DNA from: an uncultured Paenibacillaceae bacterium
GTDB taxonomy: Bacteria; Bacillota; Bacilli; Paenibacillales; DA-C8
Reading direction: 5' to 3'
Assembly (NCBI GenBank): GCA_937957685.1
Contig: CALGAO010000127.1
Coordinates: forward strand, 84,435 to 148,434
Length of the DNA stretch: 64,000 bases
Both the position numbers and the translations under genes were made by a program. Below, in pieces: positions 33,676 through 42,805 of this stretch. Below the pieces are notes generated by a model that made no database searches, was not told where the DNA came from, and was given only the letters and a program-made list of their open reading frames with translations. How positions within the stretch are numbered: position 1 is the stretch's first letter; each line of letters opens with the position of its first letter.

Positions 33676-34275
33676 TTACCGGCTGTAGAACTCGACGATG
33701 AGCTTCTCGTTGATTTCCGGCGGAAGCTCGGAGCGTTCCGGCAGACGAGTCAGCTTGCCTTCCAGCGCCTTCTCGTTGAAGTCCAGATATTCCGGAACGA
33801 AGTTGTTGCTGGCCACGGAATCCTTGATGACTTGCAGGTTGCGGCTTCTCTCGCGAACGCCGATCACTTCGCCGACATTCACCAGATAGGAAGGAATGTC
33901 AACCTTGCGGCCGTTCACGGTGATATGGCCATGGGCAACCAGCTGACGCGCGGCTGCGCGGGTGTTGGCCAGACCCAGGCGATACACCAGGTTGTCAAGG
34001 CGTCTTTCCAGCAGGATCATGAAGTTCTCGCCGGAGATACCCGGGATCTTGCTTGCCCTGTCGAACAGGTTGCGGAATTGCTTCTCGCTCAGGCCATACA
34101 TGTGGCGCAATTTTTGCTTCTCTTGCAGCTGAAGGCCGTATTCGCTCAATTTCTTGCGTTGCCCCGGACCATGTTGTCCTGGAGGGAATGGGCGCTTCAG
34201 TTCCTTGCCGGTACCGCTCAGGGAGATGCCCAGGCGGCGGCTGATCTTGAACTTGGGTCCTGTGTAACGAGACAT
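33676..34275 (-). CDS. rpsD: 30S ribosomal protein S4
   Basis: 199 residues, standard length. Primary 16S rRNA-binding protein that nucleates 30S assembly and, in Bacillus, represses its own translation. Signatures: MSRYTGPKFKISRRLGISL at the start and the S4 RNA-binding domain RLDNLVYRLGLANTRAAARQLVAHGHI ... VDIPSY. This is the Cys-free form of S4, without the zinc knuckle. As in B. subtilis it stands alone, with its own promoter and a long leader. Confidence 0.97.
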   Translation of the reverse strand: MSRYTGPKFKISRRLGISLSGTGKELKRPFPPGQHGPGQRKKLSEYGLQLQEKQKLRHMYGLSEKQFRNLFDRASKIPGISGENFMILLERRLDNLVYRLGLANTRAAARQLVAHGHITVNGRKVDIPSYLVNVGEVIGVRERSRNLQVIKDSVASNNFVPEYLDFNEKALEGKLTRLPERSELPPEINEKLIVEFYSR

Positions 34276-34460
34276 GTGTTCTTAACTCCTTTGTTCGATA
34301 TATAGGATGATGTTTTCGAAAGAGGATCCTGTGCTGCGAAGGTGTCGATGCTCGATAGCAGCATCCAGCAGGCAAAAATTCAGCCGCGTCCCGCTGTTCA
34401 CACAAACGCAGTGAGGGTGCCACAGTCTCTTTCGATCACGCTATCTACAGTATACTCCGA
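34276..34460 (-). promoter_or_regulatory. rpsD leader, candidate S4 autoregulatory RNA
   Basis: About 185 nt of untranslated leader between the promoter and the S4 start, ending in AAAGGAG. In B. subtilis the rpsD leader folds into a pseudoknot that S4 binds to repress its own gene. The position fits; I could not confirm the fold by eye. Confidence 0.4.
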
Positions 34461-34466
34461 ATAACT

Positions 34467-34496
34467 ATTCTATAAGAGTTGAAAGGCGTATGTCAA
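34467..34496 (-). promoter_or_regulatory. Promoter of rpsD
   Basis: On the minus strand a consensus TTGACA (34491-34496) and TAGAAT (34467-34472) 18 bp apart; strong, as expected for a ribosomal protein gene. Confidence 0.75.
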
Positions 34497-34733
34497 GCAA
34501 AGCATTGAAAACCTTGAAAGGAATTTCGGAGATCATGCCAATTTACATGCCAATGTAAGGGGAATGATTAGCAAAAATAGACATTTTTCATAAAAAGTAT
34601 CGTGCAAAATACACAAAACGGATGTAAGATAAGATTAGGGAAAAGGTAGCAATACTTTACATCGGATTGACATGTCCGCATCTTGGGTGCCTGACAACGG
34701 ACACAAGTCAAGTTGGAAAGTCGAGGGGTCACT

Positions 34734-36686
34734 ATGACAGGGATTCTGCCATTGGAAGGGGAGCAGCTTGCCGACAAGTTCCCTCCATCGATGCCTCCGG
34801 GGGGTGAATGGTCACAACCGACGCTGCAGAAGTGTTTTGCCGAATGGACGATGCAGACGGAATTTGACAAGACCGGTTGGCAAGGGTTCCTGCTCTTGTG
34901 TGATTCTGAAGGCAACAAGCTGGCCGCTCATCTCATCAATGCTTCATCTCTGCCTGCCGGGCTTGCACGATTGGATAACTGGAGCATGTCTGCCACAGGT
35001 GTCACTGCGGTATCCAGATGTGCCGAGGCGATCAGGCCCACTACCGTGCATCGCACGGAACACGAATCACACTGGCTGAAGGGCTATCATTCGCTGGCTG
35101 CGCCGATCTGCTCCAGGCATGCAGGATTCACGGGCATCCTGGCCCTGTTCTGTCAATCCGACGAGGATCTTCCGGATCGTCTCGCTTCCGTGCTGCTGAC
35201 CGCCTGGGCGCATCAACTTCAGGCGATGCTTCATCTCGCCGAGGAGTCAGCGGTGTGTGAGCAAATGACCATCCTGCATCAATATTACGAAAGCGAGCTC
35301 AAGAAAAAGGAAGTGCTGCTGCAGGTTGTCAGGAAACTGCATGCGAACATGGACGTGGACGCCGTGCTCTCGGAGATCATCTCCAGCATGCTGGAGATCT
35401 ATCCGGGCTCGAGCATCGAGCTGTTCCTGTCCCATGACAGCGAGAGCCAGCTCGCGACGGTGAAGCCTCTCCAATTCAGGCCTGGGGAAGACAACATGCC
35501 GATCCGCGCCTATCTCGAAGGCAGGCCGATCTTCAACCAGGATCCGGACGGCCTGGTGCACAGCCTCTCGGTTCCCCTTCATGGCCAGCAGGGCGTGTAC
35601 GGCGTGCTGCACCTCACGGAGCTCAATCATCACGCATCAGAGCTGGATCTTACCTTCATCATGCAGCTGGCCGATTCCGCGGGGACGGCCATCGAGAACG
35701 CCAGGCTGCACGAATCTTCCACGGTACTGATCAACGAGCTGAGGCTGATCAACGAGATCACGCGCCGCCTGAACCAAAGCCTGAAGCTGCAGGAGGTGTT
35801 CCAGTTTGCTTCCGATGAGCTGCTCAAGATCTTCGGGGCCGACTATAGTCTGATCATGCAGATCGACCGCGATAGCGGCAAGATGATCGTCCAGTCCAGC
35901 AATCTGCCGGAGCTGGCCCGCGATACCTTCACCCTGGATTACGGCTTTGCCGGGATCATGCTGCGCACGAAGGAGCCGCTCATCATCTCGGACTACGTCA
36001 ACAACCCCAAGATCCGCTCCAAGCTGATGGAATCGACCGGCGCCAGGTCGATGATCGGCTCGCCCATCATCGTCGGATCCGAGGTCGTGGGCGTGATCCT
36101 GATGGCGCATCGGCGCGCCCATTATTTCTCCTACAACAATTACAAACTGCTGCAGGTGCTCTCCGGCCATATCGGACTCGCCATCACCAATGCCTCGCTG
36201 CATGCGGAAGTGGGCAGGATGGTGATCACGGACAATCTCACCGGACTCTATGCGAGGCATTACCTGGATGAACAGATCAATCTGCTGCAGAAAAAGGATT
36301 TCTGCGGTTCCCTGATCGTGGTGGATATCGATCATTTCAAGTCGATCAACGATACGTATGGCCATCAGACCGGCGACCAGATCCTGAAGCAGGTCAGCCG
36401 CATCATCCGCTCGAGCATCCGGGATACAGACATAGCGGCGCGTTGGGGAGGGGAAGAGATGGCGGTGTACCTGCCGCAGCTGACGATCGACCAGACGATT
36501 CGCATCGCGGAGCGCATCTGCAGGAGGATCGAACAGGAGACCGAGCCGGTGGTGACGGCATCGTGCGGCATCTCCCAGTGGAGCTGGGAGGATGAGAAGA
36601 TCAGCGTGGAATCCCTGTTCTACCGGGCTGATATGGCTCTGTACGAAGCGAAGCGCAGCGGCCGCAACCAGATCAAGATCGGCTGA
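34734..36686 (+). CDS. GAF-GAF-GGDEF diguanylate cyclase
   Basis: 650 residues. After an N-terminal GAF-like or degenerate region, two GAF domains lie at about 190-320 and 340-480 (second with FGADYSLIMQIDRD, GARSMIGSPIIVGSEVVGVILMAH). The C-terminal GGDEF domain has the signature WGGEEM at about 569-574; GGEEM is an active variant. The inhibitory I-site RDTD sits exactly five residues before the GGEEM, so product inhibition by c-di-GMP is expected. No EAL domain, no membrane segment: cytoplasmic cyclase controlled by a small ligand or redox input through the GAF domains. ATG 34734 with GAGGGG 7 bp upstream. Divergent from rpsD. Confidence 0.88.
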   Translation: MTGILPLEGEQLADKFPPSMPPGGEWSQPTLQKCFAEWTMQTEFDKTGWQGFLLLCDSEGNKLAAHLINASSLPAGLARLDNWSMSATGVTAVSRCAEAIRPTTVHRTEHESHWLKGYHSLAAPICSRHAGFTGILALFCQSDEDLPDRLASVLLTAWAHQLQAMLHLAEESAVCEQMTILHQYYESELKKKEVLLQVVRKLHANMDVDAVLSEIISSMLEIYPGSSIELFLSHDSESQLATVKPLQFRPGEDNMPIRAYLEGRPIFNQDPDGLVHSLSVPLHGQQGVYGVLHLTELNHHASELDLTFIMQLADSAGTAIENARLHESSTVLINELRLINEITRRLNQSLKLQEVFQFASDELLKIFGADYSLIMQIDRDSGKMIVQSSNLPELARDTFTLDYGFAGIMLRTKEPLIISDYVNNPKIRSKLMESTGARSMIGSPIIVGSEVVGVILMAHRRAHYFSYNNYKLLQVLSGHIGLAITNASLHAEVGRMVITDNLTGLYARHYLDEQINLLQKKDFCGSLIVVDIDHFKSINDTYGHQTGDQILKQVSRIIRSSIRDTDIAARWGGEEMAVYLPQLTIDQTIRIAERICRRIEQETEPVVTASCGISQWSWEDEKISVESLFYRADMALYEAKRSGRNQIKIG

Positions 36687-36849
36687 TCGGGCGGGCGCGG
36701 GCTGCACCGCCAGATGTCCGACGGGTCGGTGCTGCATTCGGCGAGGCTCCGGAAACGGGGGCGAGGCATATCCCTCTGTCCTGCATGTCTCCTGAGGACG
36801 ATGGCTATGATAAGGAGAGCATGGCATAGCTCAGAAGGGGGGCGGGGGG

Positions 36850-37650
36850 TTGCCAAGATGGTTCAAGTCATGCCTGACAGCGGCCGGTATGATGCTGCTG
36901 GCGACCGGTTGTCCGGGCGCTGGAGCAGGCGATGCGGATGAACTGCTGAGCCAGTCCATCTCGGGGCTGCTCGGCGAGGATGACATCGCCTTTGCCGGGG
37001 CGACGATGGTGGAGATGTCGGATGCGGCGATCAGAAGCGGGTTCTCCTTCACCGGCAGGGTGAATGATCATCATGAGATCAATATCCAGCCCGAGGTGGA
37101 AGAGCAGGATGACGGATACACGGCGTCCGCGCTCGAGGTGAGCGGAGCGCTGTCCTATGCCAGGGTGAACAGGCAGTGGACCGTTTCCCGCGGCTCTGAC
37201 AAGCAGCTGCATCCCATGTTTACGCTCAACCCGATCATTCACGCCGAGCATCTGAACCGGACAGCCCAAGACGTGGCGATCGTCGCCGGCGAGGCCTTGC
37301 AGGAAGGGACGATCGTGCTGCGCGCCGCCGTTGATCAGGAACATCTGCTGGAGGATGTCAGGAAGCTCCTGCGCTCGGAGCATGAGAGGATCATCGCGGA
37401 AGCGAGGGAAGAAGTCCGCGGGGAAGACAACGAGCAGCTGGCTGCCGAGCTGGAGCAGACGGTGCAGCAGGCGGAGAAGCAGCTGGCGCAGATCCTCGAG
37501 TCGATCCGGGTCGATTCCGAATATCGCATCGTCGTGGACAAGCGGAGCCGCCGTTTGCTCGAGCTGATCTACACGGCCCGGCTACGGTACAAGCTGGATG
37601 AGCAGCCGCACGAGGAAGCGATACGCACCTCTTATCAATTTCAGGAATAG
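36850..37650 (+). CDS. Predicted lipoprotein, uncharacterised
   Basis: 266 residues. N-terminal signal with a lipobox LLATGC, Cys at 21, so probably anchored to the outer face of the membrane. After it, a Gly/Ala/Asp-rich linker, then a beta-rich region (ALSYARVNRQWTVSRGSDKQLH) and a helical segment at 165-220, rich in Glu, Gln and Arg (LRSEHERIIAEAREEVRGED ... AAELEQTVQQAEKQLAQIL), likely coiled coil. No known domain recognised. The start is TTG 36850 with a GGGGGG-type tract upstream. Located after the diguanylate cyclase with about 160 bp between; may share its transcript. Confidence 0.7.
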   Translation: MPRWFKSCLTAAGMMLLATGCPGAGAGDADELLSQSISGLLGEDDIAFAGATMVEMSDAAIRSGFSFTGRVNDHHEINIQPEVEEQDDGYTASALEVSGALSYARVNRQWTVSRGSDKQLHPMFTLNPIIHAEHLNRTAQDVAIVAGEALQEGTIVLRAAVDQEHLLEDVRKLLRSEHERIIAEAREEVRGEDNEQLAAELEQTVQQAEKQLAQILESIRVDSEYRIVVDKRSRRLLELIYTARLRYKLDEQPHEEAIRTSYQFQE

Positions 37651-37681
37651 CGGGAACGCATGCCGATGCCGGTCATAATCG

Positions 37682-37707
37682 GAGGCTGCCTCACAGGAGG
37701 CAGCCTC
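37682..37707. terminator. Bidirectional hairpin between lipoprotein and aminopeptidase genes
   Basis: GAGGCTGCCT (37682-37691) pairs with AGGCAGCCTC (37698-37707) around a 6-base loop, between two convergent genes. Confidence 0.65.
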
Positions 37708-37722
37708 TCTGATCTGCACAGG

Positions 37723-38838
37723 TTATTTCAGGTTCTCCGGATTCAGGCATTCCAGTTCGGGCACGACGAATCGGCCGTCCTTGCGGATCAGGCGGTCGTC
37801 AAAGTAGATCTCGCCGCCACCGTATTCCGGCCGCTGTATGAGCACCATGTCCCAGTGGATGCTGGAGTCATTGCCGTTGTAAGCATTCTCGTAGGCTTGT
37901 CCGGGCGTGAAATGGATCGAGCCGTCGATCTTCTCGTCGAACAGGATATCCTTCATCGGCTCGCGGATATACGGGTTGAAGCCGATCGAGAATTCGCCCA
38001 CGTAGCGCGCGCCTTCATCCGTATCGAGGATGCGGTTGATGCGTTCGCTGTCGTTGGCCGCAGCCTCCACGACCTTCCCGTTCTCGAAGCGCAGCCTGAC
38101 GTTCTCGAACACGAAGCCGTTGTATGGGCTCGGGGTGTTGAACGTGATCATGCCATTCACGCTGTTGCGGACCGGCGCGGTGTAGACCTCTCCATCAGGC
38201 AGATTTAACTTGCCGTCGCATTTGATCGCCGGGATGTCCTTGATCGAGAAGGACAGATCGGTTCCGGGACCGACGAGGCGCACGCGGTCCGTCCTGTTCA
38301 TCAGATCGACCAGCGCGTCCATCGCCGCGCTCATCCTGCTGTAATCCATCGTGCATACTTTGAAGTACAACTCCTCGAAAGCGTCCGTGCTCATCGAGGC
38401 CAGCTGCGACATCGACGGCGACGGATAGCGGAGCACGACCCATTTGGTCTTCCTGACCCGCGTCATGGAGTGCACGGGATGGTTGTACAGCTTGTTGTAC
38501 AGCTTCATCTTCTCGTCCGGTACGTCGGACATTTCGTAGATGTTGTTACCCCCGCGAATCCCTATGTACGCCTGCATCATGGACATCTGCTTCTGGTCAT
38601 ATTCGGCCCAGGTGCGAATCTGTTCCTCGCTCGCGGACAGGAGAAGCTCTCTCGTGACCTGATGATCGCGCAGGTTCACGTAAGGTCTTCCGCCAGCCTG
38701 ATGCACTCGCTTCACCACGGCCCGGACCAGCGCATTGTCTATCCCGAACGCTTCAATGAGCACATTGTCGCCAGGCTGAACATCCGTCGAATAATTGACC
38801 AGTACGTCGGCCAATCGTTCCAATCTAGGATCCATCAT
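37723..38838 (-). CDS. M29 family aminopeptidase (AmpS-type)
   Basis: 371 residues. Metal-dependent aminopeptidase with the N-terminal DPRLERLADVLVNYS and the metal-site elements GPGTDLSFSI, GEVYTAPVRNSVNGM, ENVRLRFENGKVVEA, GEFSIGFNP and SIHWDMVLI. Cytosolic peptide turnover enzyme. Start at ATG 38838, AGAGGG about 7 bp upstream; the GTG at 38847 overlaps that site. Confidence 0.9.
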   Translation of the reverse strand: MMDPRLERLADVLVNYSTDVQPGDNVLIEAFGIDNALVRAVVKRVHQAGGRPYVNLRDHQVTRELLLSASEEQIRTWAEYDQKQMSMMQAYIGIRGGNNIYEMSDVPDEKMKLYNKLYNHPVHSMTRVRKTKWVVLRYPSPSMSQLASMSTDAFEELYFKVCTMDYSRMSAAMDALVDLMNRTDRVRLVGPGTDLSFSIKDIPAIKCDGKLNLPDGEVYTAPVRNSVNGMITFNTPSPYNGFVFENVRLRFENGKVVEAAANDSERINRILDTDEGARYVGEFSIGFNPYIREPMKDILFDEKIDGSIHFTPGQAYENAYNGNDSSIHWDMVLIQRPEYGGGEIYFDDRLIRKDGRFVVPELECLNPENLK

Positions 38839-39062
38839 GTTAATCACCCTCTTGAATGTTTTCGTATTTCATTATAACCGATCTTGGGGAAGGTTTCGAA
38901 TCCATGCGCGCAGGTTCGGCCGTGCAAGTCCCATCTCGTCATGGAGCGAAGCGGGGCTCTGCGGATTTGGACATTGTGCTAAACGATTTTGGCAATTTAT
39001 ATCTTGATATACAAGCCATTTATCACGTATGATGAAAAAAATGAGATATGGAGGGAATTGAG

Positions 39063-39308
39063 ATGGCGAGTGCAAATGCCGCAGTAGTTGAAATCTCGCA
39101 GACTGCCAACAAGTTCACATCATCGATCGTTTTGCAATATGATAACAAATACATCGATGTGAAGAGTATTCTGGGGCTGTTCACTTCCCTGTTAAACGGC
39201 GGGACATACGAGCTGCACATTCACGGTCCTGACGCTGACGAGGCCAAGAAGGCCATGCTGGAAGTATTCCAGAAGCATAACCTGCAAGTGACTCTGGTTG
39301 AGAATTGA
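39063..39308 (+). CDS. HPr-like protein lacking the active-site histidine
   Basis: 81 residues. The C-terminal two thirds align with HPr/Crh: NKFTSSIVLQYDNKYIDVKSILGL ... ELHIHGPDADEAKKAML. The KSILG motif carries Ser35, the position of HPr Ser46 phosphorylated by HPr kinase. The N-terminal strand of HPr and the loop with His15 (G-x-H-A-R-P-A) are missing; the segment corresponding to HARPA reads ANAA. A stop codon in frame (TGA 39042-39044) excludes an upstream extension, and GGAGGG 7 bp before ATG 39063 fixes the start. It cannot carry out PTS phosphotransfer; a Crh-like role as CcpA co-effector is plausible but unproven. Confidence 0.75.
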   Translation: MASANAAVVEISQTANKFTSSIVLQYDNKYIDVKSILGLFTSLLNGGTYELHIHGPDADEAKKAMLEVFQKHNLQVTLVEN

Positions 39309-39325
39309 TGTGGGCAAACAGAACA

Positions 39326-39354
39326 TGAGGTGTGTGATGCACCTCATTTTTTGT
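39326..39354 (+). terminator. Terminator of the HPr-like gene
   Basis: ATGAGGTG (39326-39333) and CACCTCAT (39341-39348) pair around a 7-base loop, followed by TTTTTTG. Confidence 0.85.
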
Positions 39355-39493
39355 TGGTCGCGGGAAGAACCTGGCGTCAGCCGGGATGACATTGCCGGAC
39401 AGATTGATCTCCTTCACTTGTGCAATGGGCTTATTTCGAATAATATAGGCATATAGAGATATGGGGAAGACTGATGCCAGGGAGGAGACTGAT

Positions 39494-39790
39494 ATGTCAC
39501 CAGATGAAATAATGAACTCACTAAGCCAGAAAGCGATCCACCTTCTCCGCGAGGATGCAGATAAAATAGAAAAACTGATAGAGGTTCAGATGGAAACGCT
39601 GACCAACAGGCGCTGTCCGCTGTATGAAGAAGTATTGGACACGCAGATGTATGGATTGTCGCGAGAGATTGATTTTGCAGTCAGAGCCGGGCTGATCGAC
39701 GCCGCAACCGGCAAGGAAATCCTGAACAAGCTCGAACGTAATCTGGCAAGTCTGTATGAGGCGTTGAATCAAAATCAACAAGGGGAGTAA
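39494..39790 (+). CDS. ylaN: YlaN family protein
   Basis: 98 residues, a small helical protein matching YlaN (UPF0358): KAIHLLREDADKIEKLIEVQMETLTNRRCPLYEEVLDTQMYGLSREIDFAVRAGLI. In B. subtilis YlaN is essential under iron limitation and has been linked to Fur. ylaN is next to ftsW in B. subtilis; here ftsW is about 0.8 kb away on the opposite strand. ATG 39494 with AGGGAGGAG. Confidence 0.9.
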   Translation: MSPDEIMNSLSQKAIHLLREDADKIEKLIEVQMETLTNRRCPLYEEVLDTQMYGLSREIDFAVRAGLIDAATGKEILNKLERNLASLYEALNQNQQGE

Positions 39791-39935
39791 TGCCGGGGGC
39801 TGTCCGCATAGCCAGCAGGAGACTGGCGGAGGATGGCCCTGTTTTTGTCGGCAAGGTTGCATTTGCGGTTTGGGCCGTTATACAATACCAATATACGGGT
39901 GAGTAGTATCTAGTATTTGGAAGGAGGATGACCCG

Positions 39936-40310
39936 ATGGATGGAGCAGGAACGATTCGTATCTCCGACGATGTGGTAGCTACCATCGCAGGCCTGGCAGC
40001 AACAGAGACGCCGGGGATCGCCGCGATGTCAGGAGGCATAAGCGAAGGTCTGGCACGACGCCTCAGCGGCAAGCAGGTGAACAAAGGGGTATCCGTTGAA
40101 GTGGGCGAGACGGAAGCAGCGATTGATCTTCGCGTCATCGTCAATTACGGAGCCAAGATTCATGAGGTGTGCAAGGACCTGCAGGTGAACGTGCGGGACG
40201 CCGTCTCCAACATGACCGGTCTCAAGGTTGTGGAGGTTAACGTGAAGGTGGAAGGCGTCGCCTTCCCGGAGGAGCAGACCACCGAGGTGGCGAAGGCTCG
40301 CGTGAAGTGA
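39936..40310 (+). CDS. Asp23/Gls24 family envelope stress protein
   Basis: 124 residues with the family core (TIRISDDVVATIAGLAATETPGIAAMSGG, then VSVEVGETEAAIDLRVIVNYGAKIHEVCKDLQVNVRDAVSNMTGL). Similar to B. subtilis YqhY/YloU; members associate with the envelope or with acetyl-CoA carboxylase control. GGAAGGAGG precedes the ATG. Not in an operon with a fatty acid gene here. Confidence 0.9.
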   Translation: MDGAGTIRISDDVVATIAGLAATETPGIAAMSGGISEGLARRLSGKQVNKGVSVEVGETEAAIDLRVIVNYGAKIHEVCKDLQVNVRDAVSNMTGLKVVEVNVKVEGVAFPEEQTTEVAKARVK

Positions 40311-40446
40311 TGCCGCTGCATGGCAACGATGAGAAGTTGGGAGCAAGCAGGGAGCGTTCTCTGCCTGGGTCTCAACTTTTTGCGTTTCAGCGGAGTCGTC
40401 TGCCTGAGCGGTTCCGCGGTTCAGGGAACATGGAACCGCCTGGTCA

Positions 40447-40503
40447 GTCAAAAACGGGGCGCCGTCGGGTCAGCGATGCTGACCTTTCGGACAAGCCCCG
40501 TTT
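40447..40503 (-). terminator. Terminator of the ftsW gene
   Basis: On the minus strand AAACGGGGC ... GCCCCGTTT (ends at 40495-40503 and 40452-40460) enclose an inner GGTCAGC/GCTGACC stem, followed by TTTTGAC. Confidence 0.75.
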
Positions 40504-40527
40504 GATGTTCATGCAAGGTCTGATCCC

Positions 40528-41655
40528 CTATGCGCTTGAATAACGCGATATGCTCAGCAGGATCCCCATCGACATGAGCGTCACGAGCAAGGAGGAACCT
40601 CCGTAGCTGATGAAAGGCAGGGTCACGCCCGTGATCGGAATCAGGCCGGTAACGCCGCCCAGATTGATCACGGCCTGGATGCCGATCATGCCCACGATCC
40701 CGGTGCCGAGCAGCGTGCCGAATATATCCGGGCAGCGCAGGGAGATGATGAGCGCGCGCCACATCAGCAAGAGCAACACGAGCAGCACGGTCAGGGCGCC
40801 GATCAGGCCGAGCTCCTCGCCGATGACCGGGAAGATGAAGTCGTTATAGGCGTAGGGCAGATAGTGCAGCTTCTGGATGCTCTGGCCGAAACCGGCTCCC
40901 GTCAGGCCGCCATGTCCGAAGGCATACAGCGACTGGATCAGATGAAACCCCGTATCCAGCGGGTCCGCCCAGGGATCAAGATATGCGGTGAAGCGGTCGA
41001 GCCGATAGCTCTTGATCTGGTCAGCGGGCGTGAACAGGAAGTACCCGCCCAGCACACACCCGAGGATGCTGGCCAGGAACAGTCCGGACAGCAGGATATG
41101 CTTCAGGTTGGCCCCTCCCGCGATGATGACCAGCCCAGCGGTCATCACGAGGATGAAGCAGGAACCCAGGTCAGGCTGCATCATGATCAGGGCGCAGACG
41201 ATGCCGACGATGATCATGACGGGCAGGAGCCCGCGCTTGAAGTCGCGGAATTTCTCGCCCTTGCGGCTGATCAGCGCGGCCAGGTACATGATGATGGCAA
41301 GCTTGGCGAATTCGGTAGGTTGGCCGCCGAACGGACCGATCTGGAACCAGCTGCGCGCTCCGTTGCGCACGACGCCGAAGATCAGCACCAGCACCAGGGA
41401 AGCAATGGCCAGCACGAAGACGGGGAAGACGAGCTTCTTCCACCACAGGAACGGGATATTCATCATGATCAGCATGAGGAACAGCCCCGCCGCCGCCCAG
41501 ATGATCTGGCGCTTGGTGAAGTAGAGTGAATCGTTATATTCGATCGCCGCCGTAGCCGAACTGGCGCTGAACACCATCAGGATGCCGAAGCCTGTGAGGA
41601 TCAGCGTCAGAAACATGAGCAGAAAATCAGGTGAACCCTTGCGCAGAGGATTCAT
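40528..41655 (-). CDS. ftsW: SEDS glycosyltransferase FtsW
   Basis: 375 residues, about ten membrane segments. Peptidoglycan polymerase of the divisome. SEDS signatures: GVVRNGARSWFQIGPFGGQPTEFAKLA (about 95-121), MMQPDLGSCFI, LIQSLYAFGHGGLTGAGFG, FIFPVIGEELG and TLPFISYGGSSLL. The NGARSWF-QP-E-K pattern supports FtsW rather than RodA, as does its closeness to ylaN. Start at ATG 41655 with GAAGG; a TTG two codons earlier is possible. yugN is 28 bp upstream on the same strand. Confidence 0.9.
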   Translation of the reverse strand: MNPLRKGSPDFLLMFLTLILTGFGILMVFSASSATAAIEYNDSLYFTKRQIIWAAAGLFLMLIMMNIPFLWWKKLVFPVFVLAIASLVLVLIFGVVRNGARSWFQIGPFGGQPTEFAKLAIIMYLAALISRKGEKFRDFKRGLLPVMIIVGIVCALIMMQPDLGSCFILVMTAGLVIIAGGANLKHILLSGLFLASILGCVLGGYFLFTPADQIKSYRLDRFTAYLDPWADPLDTGFHLIQSLYAFGHGGLTGAGFGQSIQKLHYLPYAYNDFIFPVIGEELGLIGALTVLLVLLLLMWRALIISLRCPDIFGTLLGTGIVGMIGIQAVINLGGVTGLIPITGVTLPFISYGGSSLLVTLMSMGILLSISRYSSA

Positions 41656-41683
41656 AGGCAACCAACCTTCGTCACCGGATGGT

Positions 41684-42022
41684 TTATTTCAGGAGGTTGG
41701 CCAGTTCCGCCAACTTGGACTCCGCAGCTTTCAGCACATGAGCAGGAAAAGACTCGTTGTAGGACAATCCGTGCGGGAAAGTGGCCCTGCCAATATAGGC
41801 GTCACCCACCTGCAGCACGGCATGCGGCTGTTCGAGCTTGCCTTCGACAGCGCGGGTGTCCAGTCGCAGATAATAGTCCTGTCCCTCGTATGTAATCTTG
41901 TAGTCGTAGGTTGCGCGGGTGTACTCCCACTGGTTGCGGATGAAACCGATGCGGGAAGACACATCATCCAGGTGGCTCAGCTCGCTCTTTATGCCTTTCA
42001 GTGCATTGTTCTCGATAATCAT
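41684..42022 (-). CDS. YugN-like family protein
   Basis: 112 residues matching the YugN-like family (SRIGFIRNQWEYTRATYDYKI, YYLRLDTRAVEGKLE, VLQVGDAYIGRATFPHGLSY). Function unknown. ATG start with GAGGAA. Precedes ftsW on the minus strand with a 28-bp gap, probably co-transcribed. Confidence 0.85.
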   Translation of the reverse strand: MIIENNALKGIKSELSHLDDVSSRIGFIRNQWEYTRATYDYKITYEGQDYYLRLDTRAVEGKLEQPHAVLQVGDAYIGRATFPHGLSYNESFPAHVLKAAESKLAELANLLK

Positions 42023-42245
42023 CTCGTATATTCCTCCTACTGTTCCACATCATGCGTGATCGCATCATATATGCTTGTCGTATCCTTTTTACATGATAGT
42101 ATGTTTACCTGTCTTGTGCAAGCGTGACCGAAAGAATGTCACAAAGTGGTGACAGTTGCCTGTATATGAATGAAGATGGTCGATATTGCGAACGATAACA
42201 GTGAACGTTGGTCAAACTGACAAGACAAAAGGGAGGACGCATATC

Positions 42246-42686
42246 TTGGCTAGAACCGTACGAGAGATCATGACGACGAACTGTGTGACCGTAACGCCCA
42301 AGGACAATATCTACGAAGCTGCGCTCAAGATGAAGCAGCACGACATTGGCTTCATACCGGTGGTGGAAGGGAAGAAACTGATCGGGGTGTGCACTGACCG
42401 CGACCTGGTGATCCGCGGTTATGCGGAGAAGCATTCCGGCTCCACGGCGATCACGGAGGTGATGACCGCAGATTGCGTCACCTGCAGTCCGGACACGACG
42501 CTGGACCAGGCGGCGGAGCTCATGGCGGACGAGCAAATCAGGCGCCTGTGCATCGTGGACAACGGAGAGCTGGTCGGCGTATGCGCCATCGGCGACCTGG
42601 CGGTCAGAGACATCCACGTCGATGAAGCAGCCAAGGCGCTGCATGAAATATCCGAGCCGCGAAGCGATCATGCGGTGACCCATTAA
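42246..42686 (+). CDS. Tandem CBS domain protein
   Basis: 146 residues, two CBS domains: the first about 3-58 (IMTTNCVTVTPKDNIYEAALKMKQ ... VVEGKKLIGVCTDRDL), the second about 70-130 (VMTADCVTCSPDTTLDQAAELM ... CIVDNGELVGVCAIGDLAV). Similar to B. subtilis YhcV. Binds adenine nucleotides in related proteins; partner unknown. Distinct from AcuB, which has an extra ACT domain. TTG start with AGGGAGGA at 8 bp. Confidence 0.87.
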   Translation: MARTVREIMTTNCVTVTPKDNIYEAALKMKQHDIGFIPVVEGKKLIGVCTDRDLVIRGYAEKHSGSTAITEVMTADCVTCSPDTTLDQAAELMADEQIRRLCIVDNGELVGVCAIGDLAVRDIHVDEAAKALHEISEPRSDHAVTH

Positions 42687-42725
42687 TCCGGCATCAGGCA
42701 CAGCCTGACGCCTTGTCAGGATGAG

Positions 42726-42761
42726 GTCGGGAAGCATGCGACATGTTCTTCCCGACTTTTT
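42726..42761 (+). terminator. Terminator of the CBS gene
   Basis: GTCGGGAAG (42726-42734) pairs with CTTCCCGAC (42748-42756), then TTTTT. Confidence 0.85.
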
Positions 42762-42805
42762 GCGTCTATCAACCGCCTGGGCAGGGCAGCTGGATTCTTT
42801 CTATT

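Noticed and set aside
34276..34460. T-box leader upstream of rpsD (GTGGCACCCTC resembles part of the T-box motif)
   Set aside because: The conserved AGGGTGGNACCGCG is not present and rpsD is not a T-box class gene.
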